From contig JAQFVV010006274.1 of NCBI GenBank assembly GCA_028023455.1, forward strand, positions 374,001-438,000: 64,000 nucleotides of DNA. The letters are read 5' to 3'. The notes beneath the pieces were generated by a model. That model did no database searches. It saw only the letters and a program-made list of their open reading frames with translations, and was not told where the DNA came from. The translations under genes and the position numbers were made by a program. Positions 1 to 12,000 of this stretch are shown here, piece after piece. The stretch is from Epiperipatus broadwayi (Eukaryota > Onychophora > Udeonychophora > Euonychophora > Peripatidae). How positions within the stretch are numbered: the first letter of the stretch is position 1; the number at the start of each line of letters is the position of its first letter.

Positions 1-1300
1 TTTTTTGTAAAAATAAATATTTGACTAGTGCTGAGTTGATATAAATTTTACAGATATTAATTTACAAATTAATAAATGTTTTTGAATGTATTCATTTTGA
101 TTCGTTAGTGATTAGATTTTTTTTTTTTTAACTACTGAGAAATTATAGGCAAGATTTTAACCATTTATAATAGTTTTTTGTAAAAATAAATCTTTCTAAA
201 ATTGTTTTTAAATGTGTCAATTATAGAAATTGGTTTAATAAGAGAAGATGAATTTTACAGATAAATTCTAATACATTGAACTTTTGATCAATCTTATTTA
301 TATGCACATATCATTTTTTTGCATCTATCACCTGCTTTCTTTAATCTTGACATCAGTGCTAAAGAAATATATGTTATTATTTTAGGGATCCATCATTTTT
401 TGAATTATCATTTTTTTGCATCTATTCTTGATAAATCATGGTTCTGAAGCAAAAGTTTTTTGTATGGATAATTTTTATAGTTAGAAATGACTTATTTTTT
501 ACTTTTTTTTTAAAATTGCAAATACTTAATTTTGCCATAAATCTTTTTTCCATTTTGCTAATTCATTCTTTAAAAAGAGATTTACCTTTTTAAATAAAAG
601 TTTTGCATTTAAAATAATCTTTACATTTTCAGAAATCAATTGAAGTGTAAAATCAATCCTAATATCAATTTATTTATTTATACAATTAAAACAATCAATT
701 AAATTATTTTTTATAATAAATTAATGATTAGATAAAATTATTTAAAAAAAAATCTTACCACTATAAATAATAAACTCTGATTTTTAAACATTTAATTAAT
801 ATTATATATATTGTAATTTATGTACACATTTTGCAAATAATAGGTGTGGAATAATATGTACAGTATTTGAATGAATAATCATTAAATTGTTTCTTATTTA
901 AAATTTTAGAAAATTTTAACTATATTTATGCTTTTTATCATTTTTTAATATTTGAATACAGAACAATGGATTAAATTACTTTTCATAATAAATTAATGAT
1001 TGGATAAGATTATTGGTACTTACGTAGTTTTCTTGCTGGCAGCTTGATTCGTTTTTTTTTAAATAATCTATTTTTAGGGGCTTACAATACATGGTACAAA
1101 TAATATGGCTGTCTCTAAGTTATATTCAATAATTATGTTTTTTTTTTTATTTATTAAAATGATAAAGAAACATAAAAGTCCAAAGGGTTATAATTCAAAA
1201 TTTTTTTAATGTAAATACAGTAAATAAAATTAAAAAAAAAAAAAAATCATTTAGTAGACCATAACAAATGTGCAGATGGACATCACTTTTTGGACGGGCA
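1..1300. other. AT-rich DNA, nothing recognised
   Basis: Homopolymer T and A runs and AT-rich unique-looking sequence. No open frame of useful length, no RNA gene and no recognisable element was seen on either strand. If the UBR gene at 20 kb has exons further upstream, this could be intron or 5' flank. Confidence 0.5.
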
Positions 1301-1305
1301 CTATC

Positions 1306-1450
1306 CTGGTATTTTGAAAATATTCCAGATTTTAATCATATTTCCAAAAATGATATGGTAAAGAAGGAATGTTAAAAAAACCACATATAAATTAGTGTTA
1401 AAAAAATTATGATAATTTGTCACTTGTTATCTGTTAACATCATGTTAATA
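1306..1450 (+). repeat. Dispersed repeat family, copy a
   Basis: The block starts with AATATTCCAGATTTTAATCA and includes TTTCCAAAAATGATATGGTA and ACTTGTTATCTGTTA. The same order of words occurs at about 3400-3500 (same strand) and, reverse complemented, at 3835-3972. The three alignments share clear blocks with scattered substitutions and small gaps. It has no coding capacity and the parent element is not identified. Confidence 0.6.
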
Positions 1451-1920
1451 ATTTTGAAAATATTCCAGTGTATTGAAGCAATGGATCTGAAGTCCGATCC
1501 ATGCTTCGCAGCCTTCTATAAACTTAGTTAGTATTATAGACCTGAATTAAGTTTATAGTCCAATATCAGCAGAGTTTTGCATTAAAGCTAAAATTAATTA
1601 CGCTTATTTTACTATAAAAAAATAAGAATATATTTTTTGTTAAAATCTTGTTAAAATATGGCGTATGATTTCATTTTGAGATAAGCCCAACAACATTTTC
1701 TAAAGGAATGTACGTTTTAATTAGTGAGCCCATTCAAGTCAAATTAAAGATGGCCTTCTCTTTCTTTTTTAATTAATAAAATTCAAAGTTTAAAGAAAGA
1801 AATTTAGAATAAAAAGGTAAAAGTTATTTTTAGAAAGTGTTACCTTGAAACAAAGGAGCGTGGTGGGGCTTATCAAGATCTAAGATCATACAAACAATAG
1901 AAGGTAGCTGACAAAGAGGG

Positions 1921-1932
1921 TATAAATAAAAG
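1921..1932 (+). promoter_or_regulatory. TATA-box-like motif in a GC-richer block
   Basis: TATAAATAAAAG lies inside a locally GC-richer stretch (about 1850-2340) that stands out from its surroundings. About 130 bp downstream an ATG at 2060 opens only a 22-codon frame. The context resembles an LTR or small promoter of a decayed retroelement, but no long terminal repeat partner was found. Weak evidence. Confidence 0.25.
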
Positions 1933-2769
1933 TGAGAACAAAAGACTTGGTTATTCAGAGTTTTCTTGCTGGCATTCAGATTTCTCTTTGGAGAATTCTT
2001 TCAGATTTTGCTTGTGGAGATTTTATTCCAAAAAGTTAGACAACTGTCGTCTTCAAAATCATGGAGAAGTTTGAACATGCTCAAGCTAAAAGTCATATGA
2101 ATTTGGTGGATTCTACTATGCTTGGCTAGGCAAATAAATAGCTTTGCCTATCGCCGAGGTTCCTAAATACCATCAAAATGCCTTAGTATCCACTCAATAG
2201 TCATCTGAATTCTATGCCATGTCTGTAGGACTTTTCGTAAAAGCATGCTACTTATTTCCACTTTCTTTGTCCGGGCAAATACCTATCGATGGTCTGATCA
2301 AGCCACGAACGCCGTAGGAAACATGACCAAGGAACCAGGACGGTAATCATATCTCTCCTTCATTGAACTATTTACTTTCTACCCTTTTGTTCATACCTTT
2401 CTTAATTGAATTATATTATGAATTATTTTATTTAATGATATTTGTAATGTAACCATTTTTATTAGACTAGTCTTAAATATATATATGTGTGATCATCTAT
2501 CTTTATTTAACCTTTTTTCCTTCGCTATTCTTCATTACTAACATGTGTAAATATTTTGTATTCCATTGTGGTTAAGTTTAAAAGTTAATTTTTTTCATTT
2601 AAAATCTCTTTCCAATTTTATTTATGTTTCTAAATTCCATACGAGAAAGTTTCCTTTGTTTGCCAACTTGATCTCCTCGATAACGCCTCTTTTGTCCGCC
2701 AGTAGCTTATTACGTATATCTGATTTAGCTATATATGTTTTAAATAATTTTTAAACGGTCTGTTTTTAG

Positions 2770-2796
2770 CGCAAAGCAATTAGAAAATGCTTTGCG
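2770..2796. repeat. Perfect short hairpin
   Basis: CGCAAAGCA and TGCTTTGCG form a 9-bp perfect stem with a 9-base loop, followed by an A/T-rich stretch. It might fold in a transcript, but no gene ends here and no function is proposed. Confidence 0.35.
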
Positions 2797-3360
2797 AAAG
2801 ATTTTTACTATTGTACTTTATCGAGGAGATTCGAGTTGCCAATTTTATTACAATTGGGAAGAAAAGACTTAGACCGCAAAAATATTATATCGTTTAATCT
2901 GTTTTCATTGTCTAATTAGTTTTCATGAATTTAGGGGAATAGCGGAGGCCATTAAATCATTATTATTTTAAAGTCATTAATTAAATATATTATTTAACTA
3001 TAAAAAGCTTGAGTTTCCTAATTTTATTATAATGCTTTATGTTACTTTTCCAATGATCCAGGCACGCAAAACACATATTTCATAGTACTTTTATGCACAT
3101 TTAACTATTTAGCTCCATAGGTGTTCTCGTCCATATCTTGACCGCTGATGCTAAGCTTGGCTGGTTGAAAAATAATTTATGTATGGCTCAGATAATGTTG
3201 TTGGTTCGTAATTAGCCTCGAGAATAGGCGAATAGGGCAGAGATCATAGTATTCTTGATTTAATATCTCACGTATGGGTGGCCTCGAGGTACTTTCACTT
3301 AGTATTCGAACCGGGTTAAACCAACATACATCATCTGACTGTCACAGTATGTTATTCTGT

Positions 3361-3560
3361 TGATGAAATATTCCAAATTTTAATCATATTTCCAGTTTTG
3401 TCAATGAATTATTCCAGAGTTTAATCATATTTCCAAAAATTATATGGTAAAGAAGTAATGTTAAAAAAACCATGATGATAATTTATCACTTGTTATCTGT
3501 TAGCCTCATGAAATATTCCATATTTTCATCATATTTCCAGTTCTGTCGATGAAGTATTTC
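3361..3560 (+). repeat. Dispersed repeat family, copy b with internal duplication
   Basis: The block ATGAAATATTCCAAATTTTA followed by CATATTTCCAGT occurs here and is repeated in variant form near 3508-3550. The central part (about 3410-3500) matches copy a at 1306-1450. It lies about 270 bp from an inverted copy at 3835-3972, so the pair could form a foldback structure. Confidence 0.6.
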
Positions 3561-3834
3561 AAATTTTATAATTTTATACATGGATATAATTTTACACACA
3601 GGCTTATGAAAGCTTAAAGAATGGCAATTTTAGTGCCATGTATTAAGTGTTGAGCACGTTTTAACATTTGAACCTTATGTTCTAAATGGAATTTATTGAA
3701 AAATGTCTTAAATTTCTTTTAAATTAACAATCAATTTAGAATTGTGAATGTGATTTATTAAAAAAATTGTAATTAGTCTTGTCATAAATTCCATTCATAA
3801 GATAATGTCAAAATGTTAATCCTCAATGAACACT

Positions 3835-3972
3835 TTACATGAGGCTAACAGGTAACACGTGACAAATTGTTGTAATATTTTTTAACATTAGTTTATATGT
3901 GGTTTTTTAAACATTTCTTCTGTGGCCTTCATGTTTGGAAATATCATTAAATTGTGGAATATTTACTCAATT
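3835..3972 (-). repeat. Dispersed repeat family, copy c, inverted
   Basis: The reverse complement reproduces copy a (1306-1450) and copy b (3361-3560), including the GTTAGCCTCATG, AAAAAACCACATATAAA and ATATTTCCAAA words. It keeps the central CACATATAAA segment of copy a that copy b lacks. Confidence 0.6.
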
Positions 3973-4176
3973 CCTATGATTATTTTCTAAATAAATCCTA
4001 AACAACATACCTAACTCACTTATAACTCTTACACAGGGATTAGATTGTGGGTTTTGAATGGAATTCAATAAATGTTTTACTTCTTGGTTCTTTTGATAGA
4101 AAAAAAGTAACATGATTCATCAACATAACATTAGATTTTCCAACCAATATAAATTGAAAATTTCGCAAGCATTTTA

Positions 4177-5910
4177 TTACATTTCAAGCATTAGCTTTAA
4201 TGATAAGATAAGCAACAACAAATCTTGAGAAGTTACAGGGATAAATTTGAATTTCCTAAAAGATGGTAATGGTGTATAAAAATCTATTGTTAAAATGTCA
4301 TATGGATGATTTGGTAGTATAGGTTGTAATATACCAGCATATGAACGATTTGTATATTTGGATTTGAAACAAATGTCATAGTACGTAAGGTGATTTAAGG
4401 TAGAAGCATACGCACCAAACCAATAGAATTGTCTACACACAATATATTTCACTTTCCTGGGTCTGTAATGTTCATACAAACAATGGATGTAAAAAAAAAA
4501 AATCTTCCTCTTAAATAAATATGTATTACAATTCTCCATGATTGCTCATTGTTTTCTCTTATATCTCAACATAATTTTATTGTTAATCATCCTTCATATT
4601 TTTTCAGATTCTTCTCCTGCAGATAAATCCATAATGATTGGGTGTAACTTAAAATCCTGCAATTGTAACTGCCAAATTCTTCAAATCATTTTTTATGGAA
4701 TCATTTACTATTAAAGAGATTACTGTAATAAATATATTGTCTATATTTAAATGGTATGGTTGTATATTACTGGATGTCTTCAAAATATCTGCTACAACAT
4801 TGTCTTTCCCTTTACAATACCTAATCTGATAATCAAATTGCTGTAGAAACAAATTCCACATAACTATCCTTTCACTATTCTTATAATTGCAAGTAAGAAA
4901 TTCTAAACTTTTATTGTCTGTAGTAACTTTAATCTTAAACCCTAACAAATATTGTCAGAGTGATAAAAGGCCCATACTATAACCAATGCTTCCTTCTCAA
5001 TTGTGGCATAATATAAGCATACACCATAATTGACTAAAGAAATATGAAATATGTGGTTACTGCACTTTATCTTATTGGAATAAAATAACTCCTAGTCGAC
5101 ATACACTATTGTCTGTTTTAACATAAAATATTTTCTTAAAATTAGGATAGTAGAGAATAATTTGTTCTAAAAACCTTAATTTTATTTTACTAAATTCTAC
5201 AAAATGATTTTTTGTCCTTTTCCATTTTTTATCCATCCTCAATAATTTAGACAAATGGTGTCATAAGTGAAATTTTTATAAAATCTATGATAAAAATTAC
5301 AGACACCAAAGAAAAAACACGATTGCCTTTTATTTTTTGGTTGGAAAATTTTGAATTGTATTAACCTTATCAGGATGCAGTTTTATTCATTCTACTCCTA
5401 CTACATGTCCTAGAAAATCTATCTCTTTAACAGCTATTATACTTTTTTAGATTGATTTTTATGTTTCTCTTCACACTTTTTAAGAAACATTCCTAAATGA
5501 TGAAGATGGTTCGAGATATCTTTATAAACAATTATGACATAATCTACATTATTATAATTTCTTTTACCTTAACTGACAGAACTCTAAGCATCTGATCAAA
5601 CCACCTCCACTATTAACTAACCCCAATAGCATTCTTTCAAATATATATGAATGACTTTAATATTGGAAAACTATTTTTGATCATCAGTATGCAGAAATAT
5701 CTGCCAATAACTAGCTGTTGAATCCACAGTAGTAAATATTTTTCTTATCTTTAAATCTAGTCAACAATTCTTGTACAATAGGAGGAACATTCTGTTTTGG
5801 AATTGTTAATTGATTCAAGAATCTCCCATCTAAACATACAAATTCATCTTTTTTACTGACCTACGGATTATTATAACCTGCGTGACATTTTCTGATCATT
5901 TCCCACTTAC
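4177..5910 (-). pseudogene. Degenerate Ty3/gypsy LTR-retrotransposon pol
   Basis: Read from 5910 down to 4177, the minus strand shows the normal gypsy order in shifting frames. First comes reverse transcriptase: a LDGRFLNQLTIP block (usual DYRxLNxxT), then VDSTASYWQI (usual DLxSGYxQI), then a decayed catalytic box NVDYVIIVY in place of YVDD. It continues with IDFLGHVV and FFGVCNFYHRFYKNF, the end of RT. A tDxS-like segment (5072-5254) and TTDNKSLEFL with IRYCKGKDNVVADIL (4649-4948) are the RNase H. The stretch 4177-4539 carries the integrase zinc-binding region and GILQPILP, then DFYTPLP at the start of the catalytic core. Numerous stops and frameshifts mean it cannot be translated. The rest of integrase and clear LTRs were not found. 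The domain assignment is firm and the element boundaries are not. Confidence 0.85.
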
Positions 5911-6979
5911 CCATTTGTTTAATCTGTTTCTAACATCGGACATATTTACACCATTAAAGGTTTATGATGGTGATCATCATCATTATATATTGCTCTCCTA
6001 ATTTATTGATCATCATCAATATTTTTTTTATCTATGCTTATATATAGGCATATTTGGTCAATAATTAAGTAGGTCCATCCCTGAAGAGAGCTGACTGCAA
6101 CAACTCCCTGAGTTTGAATTCTGTGGTGTAATGGGACCCAAAAAGGGAGATGTAATAGATAAGCACTAGTCTAAATTACATTGAACTATTTTAAGTAAAT
6201 TAAGAACTGGCATACTAAAAGTAGATGTGATTTGGAACTAGGCATTTCATTATGTCATCTTTTGCATTCTATTCGAAGGCCTAAGTCTGACAGTAGTGAG
6301 ATGCGCTCCCTTTGTTATATGCCATTCCTGATTCGGTAATATCTGGCGCACCCAAATGGGAAGTCGAATCATAGATTTAGTATATGACTTGTTGTAGGTT
6401 GTTTTACATGTGTATTCAAATCATCCAACTACTTAGTCGTATTCAGTCATCTTATGGTATATTCTGCGGTTCCGTTATAGTAATATATGACAATCAGGAA
6501 CAGCTGTCTATTCAATTGCTATCTATAATAAGCTTGTGCATTCAGTAATTACCAGCTGGTAATGTATTTAAATTTTCACCTCAAGATCAGATTAAATATT
6601 TTGTATTTTTGGTTTATGTGCAAGACTTTTAGATTATTACTCAGAAATGCTTTTAATGTTAAAAGCAGCTTTCCACTTTAGTGCTGTCTGTGTAAGCTTG
6701 ATTAATCTGCTTGATGCATATAAAATCTTTTATCTTTAGTATTTGAATCCCCATTCTTTAACCATTCAAGCAAATTGATTTGGGTTCAAAATCTTAGGTT
6801 GATTTGAATTTTTAATAAAAAGCTTGACAGGTAAAATGAAGTTAAAGATAGTTTCTGGATACATACGTGTGTTCCTTCTAACTTTAAATATTAGACCTTG
6901 TTAATAAAAACAAAAGCCAGACATATCAGTCTGAAAATGGGAATTTCAATTTTAAGGATAGGAAATTTATATGCACCAG
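5911..6979. other. Non-coding stretch, unidentified
   Basis: Mixed AT-rich sequence with somewhat GC-richer patches near 6100-6400. It would be the position of gag and 5' LTR for the upstream gypsy remnant, but no gag-like frame was seen. Short ATCATC runs occur near 5960-6020. Confidence 0.4.
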
Positions 6980-6980
6980 C

Positions 6981-7500
6981 AAAAGAGTTTAAATATATAT
7001 AGAAATAAACAGAATATTAGGTGTGAGTTAATATATGATAATAGTAAGGAAAGTAGTTTATTGTTTAAGGCTCGAACGGGATCTTTAGCTACAAAAGAAT
7101 ATACATGTAAATGGAAAAATATGGGTGATTTATTTTGTAAATTATGTAAGGAAGGAATTGAAAATATTAGGCATTTGTTAATTGAATGTAAATATTTGAA
7201 AACAGAAAGGGTACATATAATGAAGTTGTGGAAAAATAAATATGAAAAGAGTGATTATACAGAAAGTGAATTATTGGTTTTTATGCTGGGTTTGGGAAAA
7301 GATAAGGGGGATTTAGATATAAAGGTTATAGAGTTGACAAAAATTATGTTGTGGAAATGGGATAGAGCAGATTATGGGTAAATTTAGAGTGGGGAATGTA
7401 AAAGAAAGTGGCTAACAGGTTTATCTGGGCATAATTGCTGAGATATTCTTGACTTCGTTTAAGGAGAAGCCATAATACATCACATCATCACATCACATCA
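6981..7500 (+). mobile_element. 5'-truncated CR1-like LINE, 3' end copy
   Basis: From 6981 this matches the 3' end of the LINE at 7.5-12.6 kb (corresponding bases start near 12080) with only a handful of differences over roughly 450 bp. It is therefore a young copy. An intact frame to the stop at 7379-7381 encodes the ORF2 C-terminus, including the CKLC...HLLIEC zinc-knuckle-like motif, with one change (Y for C) just after it. The 3' UTR contains GGGCATAATTGCTGAGATAT and TTCGTTTAAGGAGAAGCC, then a pentanucleotide CATCA-type tail. It lies directly upstream of the fuller copy in the same orientation. The truncation at the 5' end is typical of target-primed reverse transcription. Confidence 0.85.
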
Positions 7501-7653
7501 GATAAGCAAACAAAAAATTTTCTTTTAATTTGTTTAGTCTGAGAGCATTAATATTTATTAATTATTATTGTGTGTGAAAGTATAATTAGTGGTTAAGAGT
7601 ATTTGAAAGATTGAAAATTGTGTTTTTTATTTGTTTTAAAGTTTTTTCAGTTT

Positions 7654-8036
7654 GTTATTTATATATATAGAAATTTTTTAAAAAAGTTATTATTTATTTT
7701 TTGTTTTGTTTTATTATTTATATATTGTTATTTTATATATAGAATTATTATTATTTTTTTTATTTTTAAAAAGTTATTTTGTTGATTAGTTTTTTGTAAA
7801 TTTGTTATTAAAAGATTTACTTTTAAGAAAAATATAACGTTCGAAAAAAGTTATTTATATATAGAAATTTTTTTAAAAAGTTATTATTTATTTTTTGTTT
7901 TGTTTTATTTATATATTGTTATTTTATATATAGAATTATTATTATTTTTTTATTTTTAAAAGTTATTTTGTTGATTAGTTTTTTGTAAATTTGTTATTAA
8001 AAGATTTACTTTTAAGAAAAATATAACGTTCGAAAA
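7654..8036 (+). repeat. Tandem 5' UTR monomers of the LINE
   Basis: Two head-to-tail copies of about 190-196 bp. GTTATTTATATATA starts at 7654 and recurs at 7850, and AACGTTCGAAAAA starts at 7836 and recurs at 8025. They immediately precede ORF1. Repeated 5' monomers act as promoters in some LINEs, such as mouse L1. That role here is inference from position. Confidence 0.7.
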
Positions 8037-8043
8037 ACGTAAA

Positions 8044-8970
8044 ATAAAAAAAAAGGATTATATTTGTATTTCAAAATATTTATATAATCGGGAAAAGGAA
8101 ATTAAGCGTGCTGTTGTAGAATGTACTATATGTGATGGGGTATATCACTTGAAATGTTTAAATAAGACTAGGAAGGATGTAAAAGGTTTATGGTTATGCA
8201 GTCAGTGTATTAATATGATAAAAGAGGTGAGAAAGTGTTTTCAAAGTGTAGATAGTCGAAGAATAGTGGGTGGAGAAAGTAATAGTGTAATGGAGATGAT
8301 TAGTCAAAGAATAAATAAGATAGAGGAAGAATTGAAGGATGTAGAAGTAAAATTAAAATCATTAGAGATAAAATGTGAGGAGATAAAGGAATTATTGAGT
8401 AGGAATGATAAGGAAGAAATAGATAAGGAGGACCAGAAGGTATTAGAAAATGTTATGGATAGAGCAGAAAAAGTAGATTATGAAACAGTATTGATAGGAG
8501 ATTCACTAATTAGAGAATGTGGGGATATAATTGCAAGGGAAAATAGAAGTAGGTATGTAAGAGTATGTTTGCCTGGAGCTAGAATTAGGGATGTAGCAGA
8601 TAAAGTTAAAAAACAAGGTAGTAGAGATGTATATGTTATGGTGGGGACTAATAATTTATTAGAATCATCAGAGAGAATAATGGATGAGTATGTAGATTTG
8701 ATTAGGAATTTGATTATGATTAAAGGAAGAGTAGGAATAGTTGGATTATTACCAAGGTTTGACAAGAGTTATTTGTTAGATAGGGCATGTTCTATAAATG
8801 AGAGATTGAAAAAATTGTGTGAGAGGAATAATGTTATGTTTGTGGATGTGTGGGATTGTTTTATTGGAAAGAGAGAGTTATATAGTAAAGATGGGTTGCA
8901 TTTAGGAAAACAAGGAAGTGAAGTTTTAGGGAGTTTAATTTATAAAGAATTTTTTTCGGGAAACTTATAA
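8044..8970 (+). CDS. LINE ORF1: PHD-like finger plus SGNH esterase
   Basis: The frame is open through 8970 and no ATG precedes the finger, so the true start is unresolved; 8044 is only the point from which the frame is clearly protein-like. Near the start is CTIC, HLKC, then WLCSQC, the last three cysteine/histidine pairs of a PHD-type zinc finger. Next is a charged, probably coiled-coil stretch rich in K and E (about 8290-8450). The second half is a GDS(L)/SGNH hydrolase: block I IGDSLIRE (GDS at 8497-8505), block III VGTNN (8641 onwards) and block V DGLHL (8890 onwards) with catalytic Asp and His. ORF1 proteins of CR1-type elements carry such esterases and act as RNA-binding chaperone components in the particle. 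The catalytic residues look intact, although the partner ORF2 is broken. Confidence 0.8.
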   Translation: MKKKDYICISKYLYNREKEIKRAVVECTICDGVYHLKCLNKTRKDVKGLWLCSQCINMIKEVRKCFQSVDSRRIVGGESNSVMEMISQRINKIEEELKDVEVKLKSLEIKCEEIKELLSRNDKEEIDKEDQKVLENVMDRAEKVDYETVLIGDSLIRECGDIIARENRSRYVRVCLPGARIRDVADKVKKQGSRDVYVMVGTNNLLESSERIMDEYVDLIRNLIMIKGRVGIVGLLPRFDKSYLLDRACSINERLKKLCERNNVMFVDVWDCFIGKRELYSKDGLHLGKQGSEVLGSLIYKEFFSGNL

Positions 8971-9064
8971 AGGGGGGTGGGTTTTTAAATTGTAATATTA
9001 TAAAAAGAATGGATGGAATAAAAGAAGTAAGCAAAAGGAATTTGATTTTGATATAAATATAGAT

Positions 9065-12000
9065 ATGGAGAAGGAATGGGTTTGTAAAATTAATGGTAAG
9101 AAAGTAATTTATAAATGTAATGGAGAAAAAAGAATTAAAAGAATTTATAAAAGAGTAGTTAGGAAAGAAGAAATTGTTAAAATTGGGTTTTTGAATATGC
9201 AAGGTGGTAGGAAACCAGAAAAGTGGATGGAATTAAATTAAACAATTGAAAATGAAGAGCTTGAGGTATTAGCAGTAGTGGAAACACATTTAAGAGAAGA
9301 AGAAGAACCTATTTTGGAACTGTTGGTATGGCAGGGTATAAATAGAAAAGAAAAAAGGGGTGGTGGTATAGGTGTTATATCAAAAAAATATTTAAATATT
9401 GTTAAATGTCAAGAACACTTGTGGTTTGAAATAAGGTTGGGTAGACAAGAATGGATGGTGGTTATAGTTTAAATAGCTACTGGAGATAGTCAAATTATAT
9501 TGGAGTGGAATAGTAACATATACGAATGTTTAGTTAAGGATATACAAAGTTTTAAAGAAAAGGGGAAGAGAATAATGGTTATAGGGGATATGAATGGACA
9601 TATTGAAGAAATTGATGATGTAGATAATAAAAATGGACAGCTTTTGAAGAATTTTTGTCAGAAAGTGAATTTGAGTATTGGAAATTTATTAAATATTTAT
9701 GAGGGACAATACACATGGTCCAGAAATAATATATTTCACACAATAGATTATGTATTGGTAGAGAAAGAGGGAATAAATAAAATACGGAAAATTAAGGTAT
9801 TTGATAATGAAGAAAAAGTATGCACTAGTGATCATAATTTCATTGTAATTGAAATGGTTAGTAATGTGATGGAGAATAGAAATAAAAGTAGAAATAATAG
9901 TGAAAGATGTGGATGGAGAGTAAATGATAAGAATAAGTTGGAAGAGTATAAAATACAAGTTGAAGAAATAATGGAAGAGTGGGTTGGGGATGAGTGTAAG
10001 GATTGGTGTAAGGAAGTAGAAAAAGTTGCAAATAGGGTTTTAGGTGAGAATATTGAAAAGAATAAAAGTAATAAAAAAATTAAAATTAGTAAAAGTGTAA
10101 AAGAAAGGAAAGAAGCATGTAGAGAATATAAGTGTGCTATTAAGAATAAGGAAAGTGAAAAAGATATTAATGCTAAATGGGAAAAGTACTTAGAAAAGAA
10201 GAAGTTGGCTAAAATAGATATTTATAGAGAGAGAATGAAATTGAATAGTAAATTGTTGGAGGATATTAATAAAAGTGGAAGAGATGGAAGTAAAAAATTT
10301 TGGAATTATATTAAAAGGAGAAATGTAGGGGAGAGAGAGTTAGTATTACTAGATGATGAGGGAACTGAGTGTAGTTCTAGAGAAGATTTAGAGAGAATCT
10401 TAAATAGTTATGTAATGAATATAGAAAAGATGTTAGATGTGAATGATAGAATATTAGAAAATATGAAAGAATATAGTAATGGGAATATTAGTTTTTCAGA
10501 AAATGAACTAAATGAGGTAGAGAAGAAATTGAAAAGTGGGAAGGCAAGAGGTTTAGATGGATGGGCAGCAGAGATGGTAATGAATTTAGGATATAGGGCA
10601 AAAGTAAAGTTATTATCCTGTTTTAATAAAATGGCACAAAATAGAGTTTTCCCAAGTAGTTGGAGTAATACAAGAGTAAGGTTATTATTTAAAGGAAAGG
10701 GTAAGGATCATAGAAAGTTGAATAATTATAGACCGATAGCGGTAACATCAGTTTTATATAAAGTTTTCTCGTATATGGTGGCTAGTAAAGTTGTAAAATG
10801 GATGGAAGGGAATAATGTAGTGGGTGAAATGCAAGGAGGTTTTAGATTAGATAGGCGTATAGGAGATAGTTTATTTGTAGTTACACAACTTATGGATATG
10901 AGTAGGAATGCAGATAAACAGTTATATATGAGTTTTATAGATATAGAGAAGGCATATGATAGAGTAAATAGAAATAGATTATGGATAAGTTTAGCAAATT
11001 TGGGAATGGATGAAGCTTTAATAGATATTATTAAGAAATTATATGAAAATAATTATTATATATATCAATTAGAGAATATAGAATCAATTAAAGTTAAAAA
11101 TGGTGTGGGACTAAGGCAAGGATGCCCTATGTCACCTATTTTGTTTGTGTTGTATTTGAGTGAAATGGAAAGAGCAATAGAAAGATTAGGAAGAGGGATA
11201 GAGATACCGTTAATAGGTAGTAAGGGAGTATATATTTTGTTAGGTCTTTTTTTTTTGCAGATGATATATTTTTGTGTGCAGAAAAAAGAGAAGATATGGA
11301 AGTTATGTTGAGGACATGTGCAAGGGTGGGTAAAGAGATGGGGATTAAATTTAGTGAAGAAAAATCAAATATAATGATGGTTAATACTGAGGAAAGAGAA
11401 GATGTAGAATTTTTATTGGGAGATATTAAGTTAAGTGTGGTGAATAGATATAGTTATTTGGGAATTATTTTAAGTAATCAGAAAAATTATTTGGATGAAT
11501 GGGAGAAAAAATTGATAAATGAAGCAAAGAAAAGAAAGGGATTGATAAAGAAATTAACAGTATTTTCATATAATAAATATGATGTAGCTAGAATTATATG
11601 GAAAGGAGTTGCAGTAGCAGGGTTAACATATGGTAATGATGCATTATATGTTAGTAAAAAGATATTAGATTATTTAGAAAAAGCTCAAAGGGAAGTAGGA
11701 AGACATGCATTGGATGCAGAAGTATGGACAGCAAGGGAGGCAATTCAAGGAGAAATGGGATGGTCAAGTTTTCATATGAGAGAAGCAAAAAGTAAAATGA
11801 AAATGTTTGGTAGATTGCAGTTTATGGATAATAAAAGAATAGCTAAAATAGTATTTAATTGGGTTATGAGTAAAGGGCAGGTAACAAGATGGATGAGAAA
11901 GGTAATGCGCTATGCAAAAGATTTGGATAAAGAATTTATATCAGTATATTTGTACAAAAGATGGGATGATTGTGTTAAGAGGATTATTGAGTGTTATAGT

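Noticed and set aside
2566-2754. 62-codon plus-strand frame
   Set aside because: Low-complexity F/L/S composition, no neighbours or signals, chance length for this sequence.
7470-7500. CATCA runs as a CRISPR or regulatory array
   Set aside because: They are the pentanucleotide tails of LINE copies, always after the same 3' UTR.
9689-9958. Minus-strand frames under the LINE (also 8478-8765 and 8861-9202)
   Set aside because: Shadows of the A-rich coding strand.
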